Source: an uncultured Caldimonas sp. (GTDB lineage Bacteria; Pseudomonadota; Gammaproteobacteria; Burkholderiales; Burkholderiaceae). Taken from it: a stretch of 32,541 bases of DNA. How positions within the stretch are numbered: the stretch's first letter is position 1; each line of letters opens with the position of its first letter. The DNA is taken from NCBI RefSeq assembly GCF_946480305.1, contig NZ_CAMLJQ010000049.1, forward strand, positions 1-32,541. The letters are read 5' to 3'. The position numbers were made by a program, and so were the translations under genes. Under the pieces are notes generated by a model. That model ran no database searches, had not been told where the DNA came from, and saw only the letters and a program-made list of their open reading frames with translations. This document shows, piece by piece, positions 25,094 through 32,541 of this stretch.

Positions 25094-27409
25094 ATGGTTG
25101 AAATCGAACTGGACGGTCAGAAGGTCGAGGTGCCCGAGGGCAGCATGGTCATGCATGCGGCCGAGAAGGCCGGCACCTACATCCCGCACTTCTGCTACCA
25201 CAAGAAGCTTTCCATCGCGGCCAACTGCCGCATGTGCCTGGTCGACGTCGAGAAGGCGCCCAAGCCCATGCCGGCCTGCGCCACGCCGGTGACGCAGGGC
25301 ATGATCGTGCGCACCAAGAGCGACAAGGCGGTCAAGGCGCAGCAGGGCGTGATGGAGTTCCTGCTGATCAATCACCCGCTCGACTGCCCCATTTGCGACC
25401 AGGGCGGCGAGTGCCAGTTGCAGGATCTGGCAGTCGGCTACGGCGGCTCGTCTTCGCGTTACACCGAAGAAAAGCGCGTGGTGCTGGCGAAGGAAGTGAG
25501 CCCGCTCGTCTCGATGGCCGAGATGACGCGCTGCATCCACTGCACCCGCTGCGTGCGATTCGGTCAGGAGATCGCCGGCCAGATGGAACTGGGCATGGTG
25601 CACCGCGGCGAGCACTCCGAGATCACCACTTTCCTCAACGACACGATCGACTCCGAGCTGTCGGGCAACATGATCGACCTGTGCCCGGTCGGTGCGTTGA
25701 CGAGCAAGCCGTTCCGCTACTCGGCCCGCACGTGGGAGCTGTCGCGCCGCAAGTCCGTGAGCCCGCACGATTCGACCGGTGCCAACCTGGTGGTCCAGGT
25801 CAAGGGCAACAAGGTCATGCGCGTGCTGCCGCTCGAGAACGAGGAGGTCAACGAGTGCTGGCTGGCAGACCGTGACCGCTTCTCCTACGAAGCGCTGAAC
25901 AGCGACGAGCGCCTGACGACGCCGATGCTGAAGCAGGGCGGCCAGTGGAAGGCCGTCGATTGGCAGACAGCGCTGGAGTACGTCGTCAACGGCCTGAAGC
26001 TGGTGAAGGCCGAACATGGTGCGCAGGCCATCGGTGCCCTGGGGTCCGCGCACAGCACCGTCGAAGAACTGCATCTGCTCGCGCAACTCGTGCGCGGCTT
26101 GGGCAGTGACAACGTCGACCACCGTCTGCGCCATGCCGATTTCACGGCGGGCGAGGGCGCGCGCTGGCTCGGCATGCCGATCGCCAGACTGTCGACGCTG
26201 CAACGCGCGCTGGTGGTCGGTTCGTTCCTGCGCAAGGACCACCCGCTGTTCGCCTCGCGTCTGCGTCAGGCGGCCAAGCATGGCGCGCAGGTCCACAGCC
26301 TGCATGCCGTCGAGGATGACTGGCTGATGCCTCTGGCGACCCGCACCACGGTGGCACCGAGCGCCTGGGTGCAGTCGCTTGCAGACATCGCGACGGCGAT
26401 CGGCGTCGAGAAGGGCGTCGCGGCTCCGGTTCAGGGCCAGGCCACCGACGCAGCAAAGGCGGTTGCCCGTTCGCTGCTGTCCGGCGAGCGCAAAGCCGTG
26501 TTGCTGGGCAATGCTGCTGCGCAACACCCGCAGGCCGGCGAGTTGCTGGCGCTGGCTGGCTGGATTGCAGAACAAGCAGACGCGACCGTCGGCTACCTGG
26601 GCGAGGCGGCCAACTCGGTCGGCGCGCAACTTGTCGGTGCGCAGCCCCGGCAAGGCGGGTTGAACGCTGGGCAGATGCTGTCGCAATCGCTCAAGGCGTA
26701 TCTGCTGCTCAACGTCGAGCCCGAACTCGATTCCGCGAATCCGGCCGCGGCGCTGTCTGCGCTGCAAGGCGCGGAGATGGTCGTCGCATTGAGCGCCTTC
26801 CGTTCGCGTGCGGTGGAGTACGCCGACGTGCTGCTGCCGATTGCTCCCTTCTCCGAAACCTCCGGCACTTTCGTCAACGCGGAAGGCCGCGCCCAGAGCT
26901 TCTATGGCGTGGTCAAGCCGATTGGCGACACCCGTCCCGCCTGGAAGGTGTTGCGCGTGCTGGGAAGCATGTTGGGCCTCGACGGGTTCGGTTTTGAAAC
27001 CTCCGAAGAAGTGAAGGCGGCTGCGCTGGGCGACCTGGAGCAACTGCCGGGTCGGCTGAACAACCGTTCGACCGGCGCTGCGTCTGGCGCTGCGGTCCCG
27101 TCTTCGGGCCTTCAGCGTGTTGCCGAAGTGCCCATTTACTCGACCGATCCGATCGTGCGTCGCGCGCATTCGCTGCAACTGACGCGTGATGCGCAGCCGC
27201 CCGTCGCCGGACTTCCCGCCGCGCTGTGGCAACAGCTCGGCCTCAAGGATGGCGATGCTGTGCGCGTGAGCCAGGGGCAGGCGGTGGCCGTGTTGCCAGC
27301 TCGCCTGGAGCCCGGGCTTGCATCGGACTGCGTGCGCGTTCCCGCCGGGCACCCTGCCACTGCGGGCCTGGGTGCCATGTTCGGTGCGATCGAAGTGACC
27401 AAGGCGTGA
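25094..27409 (+). CDS. nuoG: NADH-quinone oxidoreductase subunit G
   Basis: A 771-residue subunit carrying an electron wire of iron-sulfur clusters. N1b [2Fe-2S] ligands are C34, C45, C48 and C62; N5 is bound by H94, C98, C101 and C107 (HPLDCPICDQGGEC); N4 by C147, C150, C153 and C197. The position where enteric NuoG has the N7 ligands reads SVSPHDSTGAN, so N7 is absent, as in mitochondria and many Betaproteobacteria. The rest is a molybdopterin-oxidoreductase-like fold without cofactor. Length is normal for this class, shorter than the enteric form of about 908 residues. Confidence 0.96.
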   Translation: MVEIELDGQKVEVPEGSMVMHAAEKAGTYIPHFCYHKKLSIAANCRMCLVDVEKAPKPMPACATPVTQGMIVRTKSDKAVKAQQGVMEFLLINHPLDCPICDQGGECQLQDLAVGYGGSSSRYTEEKRVVLAKEVSPLVSMAEMTRCIHCTRCVRFGQEIAGQMELGMVHRGEHSEITTFLNDTIDSELSGNMIDLCPVGALTSKPFRYSARTWELSRRKSVSPHDSTGANLVVQVKGNKVMRVLPLENEEVNECWLADRDRFSYEALNSDERLTTPMLKQGGQWKAVDWQTALEYVVNGLKLVKAEHGAQAIGALGSAHSTVEELHLLAQLVRGLGSDNVDHRLRHADFTAGEGARWLGMPIARLSTLQRALVVGSFLRKDHPLFASRLRQAAKHGAQVHSLHAVEDDWLMPLATRTTVAPSAWVQSLADIATAIGVEKGVAAPVQGQATDAAKAVARSLLSGERKAVLLGNAAAQHPQAGELLALAGWIAEQADATVGYLGEAANSVGAQLVGAQPRQGGLNAGQMLSQSLKAYLLLNVEPELDSANPAAALSALQGAEMVVALSAFRSRAVEYADVLLPIAPFSETSGTFVNAEGRAQSFYGVVKPIGDTRPAWKVLRVLGSMLGLDGFGFETSEEVKAAALGDLEQLPGRLNNRSTGAASGAAVPSSGLQRVAEVPIYSTDPIVRRAHSLQLTRDAQPPVAGLPAALWQQLGLKDGDAVRVSQGQAVAVLPARLEPGLASDCVRVPAGHPATAGLGAMFGAIEVTKA

Positions 27410-27424
27410 CGAGGAATCGAGAGC

Positions 27425-28489
27425 ATGCTTGAAACACTCAACACCTTCGGTCAGTCCACCCTCGGCGGGCTGTGGCCGGTTGTCTGGACGCTGGTCAAGA
27501 TCGTCGCGCTGGTACTGCCGCTGATGATCTGCGTCGCCTACTTGACGCTCTGGGAACGCAAGGCGATCGGCTGGACGCAAATCCGCCCGGGTCCCAACCG
27601 GGTCGGGCCGTTCGGGTTGCTGCAGCCCATCGCCGACGCGGTGAAGTTGATCTTCAAGGAGATCATTTCCCCGACCGCCGCGAACAAGGGCCTGTTCTTC
27701 GTCGCGCCGATCATGACCATCATGCCGGCGCTCGCCGCGTGGGCCGTCGTGCCGTTCGGCCCTGAAGTAGCGCTGGCGAATGTCAACGCGGGTCTGCTGT
27801 TCCTGATGGCGATCACGTCGCTCGAGGTCTACGGCGTCATCGTCGCCGGCTGGGCGTCCAACTCCAAGTACGCGTTCCTCGGTGCACTGCGCGCGTCGGC
27901 GCAGATGGTGTCGTACGAGATCGCGATGGGCTTCGCTTTTGTCGTCGTGCTGATGGTGTCGGGCAGCCTCAACCTGACCGACATCGTGATGGGCCAGGGT
28001 GAGGGGCGTTTCGCCGAGATGGGCCTGACTTTCCTGTCCTGGAACTGGCTGCCGCTGCTGCCGATCTTCGTGGTCTACGTGATCTCCGGCATCGCCGAAA
28101 CCAACCGCCACCCGTTCGACGTGGTGGAAGGCGAATCGGAGATCGTTGCCGGCCACATGATCGAGTACTCCGGCATGTCGTTCGCGATGTTCTTCCTGGC
28201 CGAGTACGCCAACATGATCCTGGTGTCCGCGATCGCGTCGCTGATGTTCCTGGGTGGCTGGTTGCCTCCGCTCGACATCGCGCCGTTCAACTGGATCCCG
28301 GGCTGGATCTGGCTGGGCCTCAAGACCTTCGTCGTCGTCACCCTGTTCCTGTGGGTGCGCGCCACCTTCCCCCGCTTCCGCTACGACCAGATCATGCGCC
28401 TGGGCTGGAAGATCTTCATCCCGGTGACACTGGTGTGGCTGGTGCTGATCGGCCTGTGGATCCAGTCGCCCTGGAATATCTGGAACTGA
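27425..28489 (+). CDS. nuoH: NADH-quinone oxidoreductase subunit H
   Basis: A 354-residue membrane subunit at the junction with the peripheral arm, with about eight helices. Signatures: [37 protein letters not shown], and the acidic quinone-channel loop [25 protein letters not shown] lies ahead of the ATG. It is followed after 29 bases by nuoI. Confidence 0.97.
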   Translation: MLETLNTFGQSTLGGLWPVVWTLVKIVALVLPLMICVAYLTLWERKAIGWTQIRPGPNRVGPFGLLQPIADAVKLIFKEIISPTAANKGLFFVAPIMTIMPALAAWAVVPFGPEVALANVNAGLLFLMAITSLEVYGVIVAGWASNSKYAFLGALRASAQMVSYEIAMGFAFVVVLMVSGSLNLTDIVMGQGEGRFAEMGLTFLSWNWLPLLPIFVVYVISGIAETNRHPFDVVEGESEIVAGHMIEYSGMSFAMFFLAEYANMILVSAIASLMFLGGWLPPLDIAPFNWIPGWIWLGLKTFVVVTLFLWVRATFPRFRYDQIMRLGWKIFIPVTLVWLVLIGLWIQSPWNIWN

Positions 28490-28518
28490 AGCCCGGACCT
28501 TGAAGAGGTAGAACCATC

Positions 28519-29016
28519 ATGTCCGCTGTAGCCTCCGTCAAGAACTTCTTCAGCACCTTCATGCTGTGGGAGTTGCTGAAGGGCCTGTCGCTCACCGGCC
28601 GGCACTTCCTGTCACCCCACATCACGGTGCAGTTTCCCGAAGAGAAGACGCCGCTGTCGCCGCGTTTCCGCGGGCTGCATGCGCTGCGCCGCTACGAGAA
28701 CGGCGAAGAGCGCTGCATCGCGTGCAAGCTGTGCGAAGCCGTCTGCCCCGCGCTGGCGATCACGATCGAGTCCGAGGTGCGCGCCGACGGCAGCCGCCGC
28801 ACCACGCGCTATGACATCGACCTGACCAAATGCATCTTCTGCGGTTTCTGCGAAGAAAGCTGCCCGGTCGACTCCATCGTCGAGACCAACATCCTCGAGT
28901 ACCACGGCGAAAAGCGCGGTGATCTCTACTTCACGAAGGAGATGCTGCTGGCCGTGGGTGATCGCTACGAGAAGGAGATCGCGGCCAGCAAGGAAGCGGA
29001 CGCCAAGTACCGGTAA
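28519..29016 (+). CDS. nuoI: NADH-quinone oxidoreductase subunit I
   Basis: A 165-residue ferredoxin-like subunit that binds clusters N6a and N6b through two CxxCxxCxxxC motifs: C66/C69/C72/C76 ([11 protein letters not shown]) and C105/C108/C111/C115 ([11 protein letters not shown]), each followed by a proline. The N-terminal amphipathic helix (about 8-30) lies on the membrane. The ATG follows AGAGG. Confidence 0.97.
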   Translation: MSAVASVKNFFSTFMLWELLKGLSLTGRHFLSPHITVQFPEEKTPLSPRFRGLHALRRYENGEERCIACKLCEAVCPALAITIESEVRADGSRRTTRYDIDLTKCIFCGFCEESCPVDSIVETNILEYHGEKRGDLYFTKEMLLAVGDRYEKEIAASKEADAKYR

Positions 29017-29069
29017 CCGCCCCTTCGCGCCGGGGCCGCACGACGCGCGGCCCGCAACCCGAGAAAAAC

Positions 29070-29720
29070 ATGGAAACCACGACCGCGCTCTTCTACGTGT
29101 TCTCCGCGATCCTGCTGTTTGCGGCGTTTCGCGTGATCACCGCCCGCAGCACCGTGCATGCGGCGCTTTTCCTGGTGCTGGCCTTCTTCAACGCCGCCTG
29201 CGTGTGGATGCTGCTGAAGGCCGAGTTTCTCGCCATCTCGCTGGTGCTCGTCTACGTGGGCGCGGTGATGGTGCTGTTCCTGTTCGTCGTGATGATGCTC
29301 GACTTCAACACCGACGCCTTGCGGCAGGGCTTCTGGAAGCACTTCCCGCTGGCCGGCATCGTCGGCGTCGTGATCGCGCTCGAAATGGCGGTCGTGCTGC
29401 TGGGGGGCTTCAATCTCGCGGACGCCCCGGCGCCCACGCCTGAAGAGGTGCAGCTGGGCAACAGCAAGCTGCTCGGCATCGAGATGTACACCAACTACCT
29501 GTACCCGCTGGAGATCGCCGCCGTGATCCTGCTGGTGGCGATCGTCGCCGCCATTGCGCTGACCATGCGCAAACGCAAGGACTCTCGCTACGTCGACCCG
29601 GCCGAACAGGTGAAGGTCAAGAAGGCCGACCGGCTGCGCATCGTGCCGATGAAGCCGGAAGTGCAGGGCGCTGCTGCCGCCGCCACGGACAACCAAGCCA
29701 CCACGGGAGGCCAGGCATGA
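29070..29720 (+). CDS. nuoJ: NADH-quinone oxidoreductase subunit J
   Basis: A 216-residue membrane subunit with five hydrophobic segments; the third carries [20 protein letters not shown], containing the pi-bulge region that rotates during coupling. About 50 C-terminal residues are charged then Ala/Thr-rich ([16 protein letters not shown]) and cytoplasmic. Its stop overlaps the nuoK start by four bases. Confidence 0.95.
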   Translation: METTTALFYVFSAILLFAAFRVITARSTVHAALFLVLAFFNAACVWMLLKAEFLAISLVLVYVGAVMVLFLFVVMMLDFNTDALRQGFWKHFPLAGIVGVVIALEMAVVLLGGFNLADAPAPTPEEVQLGNSKLLGIEMYTNYLYPLEIAAVILLVAIVAAIALTMRKRKDSRYVDPAEQVKVKKADRLRIVPMKPEVQGAAAAATDNQATTGGQA

Positions 29721-30025
29721 CGCTCACCCTTGGGCACTACCTTTCGCTGGGCGCGATCCTGTTCGCGATGTCGGTGGTCGGTATCTTCATGAACCGCAAG
29801 AACCTGATCGTGCTGCTGATGTGCATCGAACTGATGCTGCTCGCGGTCAACCTGAACTTCATCGCCTTCTCCCATTACCTGGGTGACATGGCGGGTCAGG
29901 TGTTCGTGTTCTTCATCCTGACGGTGGCGGCTGCCGAGTCGGCCATCGGTCTGGCGATCCTCGTCGTGCTGTTCCGCAACCGCTCCACGATCAATGTGGA
30001 CGAGCTCGACACCCTCAAAGGCTAA
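29717..30025 (+). CDS. nuoK: NADH-quinone oxidoreductase subunit K
   Basis: A 102-residue membrane subunit with three helices. The conserved glutamates of the proton path are present in [12 protein letters not shown] (second helix) and [13 protein letters not shown] (third helix). The start overlaps the nuoJ stop (ATGA), which implies coupled translation; nuoL follows after 12 bases. Confidence 0.96.
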   Translation: MTLTLGHYLSLGAILFAMSVVGIFMNRKNLIVLLMCIELMLLAVNLNFIAFSHYLGDMAGQVFVFFILTVAAAESAIGLAILVVLFRNRSTINVDELDTLKG

Positions 30026-30037
30026 CCAGTCAGAACA

Positions 30038-32074
<2,037 letters not shown>

Positions 32075-32090
32075 AGCGAGGTAACAACAA

Positions 32091-32541
32091 ATGAGTCTCC
32101 TGAGCCTCGCGATCTGGACCCCCATCCTTTTCGGGGTCGTGCTGCTGGCCCTTGGCCGCGATCAATATGCCAACGTGGTGCGCTGGCTGGCGCTGGCCGG
32201 CTCGATCGTCGGCCTGCTCGTCACGCTGCCGCTGATCACCGGATTCGACACCACCACGTCGGCGATGCAGTTCGTCGAAGACGTGATGTGGATCGAGCGC
32301 TTCAACGTGCACTACCGCCTGGGTGTCGACGGCATCTCCGTGTGGTTCGTGTTGCTGACCGCCTTCATCACGATCATCGTCGTGATCGCCGGCTGGGAAG
32401 TGATCACCGAGCGCGTGAACCAGTACATGGGCGCGTTCCTGATCCTCTCCGGCCTGATGATCGGCGTGTTCTCCGCACTCGACGGGCTGCTGTTCTACGT
32501 GTTCTTCGAGGCCACGCTGATCCCGATGTACATCATCATCG
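32091..32541 (+). CDS. nuoM: NADH-quinone oxidoreductase subunit M (partial, cut by window end)
   Basis: The first 150 codons of an antiporter-like proton-pumping subunit; the frame is open to the last base. It starts MSLLSLAIWTPILFGVVLLA, has RLGVDGISVWFVLLTAFIT at about residues 80-98, and ends with the conserved FFEATLIPMYIIIG, whose glutamate lies on the proton path. GAGG lies upstream of the ATG at about ten bases. About two thirds of the gene, and then nuoN, should follow outside the window. Confidence 0.95.
   Translation, partial: MSLLSLAIWTPILFGVVLLALGRDQYANVVRWLALAGSIVGLLVTLPLITGFDTTTSAMQFVEDVMWIERFNVHYRLGVDGISVWFVLLTAFITIIVVIAGWEVITERVNQYMGAFLILSGLMIGVFSALDGLLFYVFFEATLIPMYIII

Noticed and set aside
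23426..28156. A 1576-codon open frame on the minus strand
   Set aside because: It lies antisense to nuoE through nuoH, whose products are certain. High GC with strong third-position bias leaves antisense frames open; the translation is His/Arg/Asp-rich and shows no domain.

Overview
The window is high-GC DNA from a betaproteobacterium of the order Burkholderiales, most likely the Rubrivivax-Leptothrix-Caldimonas group. This rests on gene order (rpsO-pnp-quinone oxidoreductase-tpiA-secG-tRNA-Leu-nuoA onward), a Trp-rich small protein typical of the class, a NuoG that lacks the N7 cluster ligands, and a GC-rich intergenic element of a kind I recall from these genomes. The genus is a guess. Everything looks chromosomal; I see no phage, transposase, plasmid or CRISPR genes.

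Layout. Positions 1-4118 hold a MATE efflux pump, a fused PabB-PabC protein for 4-aminobenzoate synthesis, a small periplasmic cytochrome c on the opposite strand, and a small Trp-rich membrane protein. Positions 4183-7711 hold ilvD (minus strand), diverging from a LysR regulator that is followed by lgt. Positions 7852-11758 are a minus-strand nitrate uptake unit: nasT, then ntrA, ntrB and ntrD (binding protein, permease, ATPase). Positions 11844-15178 hold a small putative HTH protein, tsaD, an orphan branched-chain amino acid type binding protein, and rpsO. Positions 15494-19907 hold pnp, a quinone oxidoreductase, tpiA and secG. From 20077 come tRNA-Leu(GAG) and the complex I operon nuoA to nuoM, with nuoM cut by the window end.

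The most interesting stretch is the 272-base gap between nasT and ntrA. Reading toward ntrA it carries an NtrC-like dyad (GCAC-N7-GTGC), a textbook sigma-54 -24/-12 element, then, starting almost exactly at the predicted +1, two hairpins with six-base loops that each have A at position 1 and G at position 4 (the signature of RNA bound by ANTAR proteins), and finally an intrinsic terminator just before the ntrA start. The gene directly upstream encodes an ANTAR protein. Nitrogen-limitation control at initiation and nitrate control by antitermination therefore appear to be layered on one short leader. No NasS sensor gene is visible.

Other regulatory structure: rpsO has a long leader with two mutually exclusive pairings, one next to the ribosome binding site; the rpsO-pnp gap contains a terminator followed by a perfect 15-bp hairpin, resembling the RNase III site arrangement of enteric bacteria; and a structured repeat separates nuoC from nuoD inside an otherwise tight operon.
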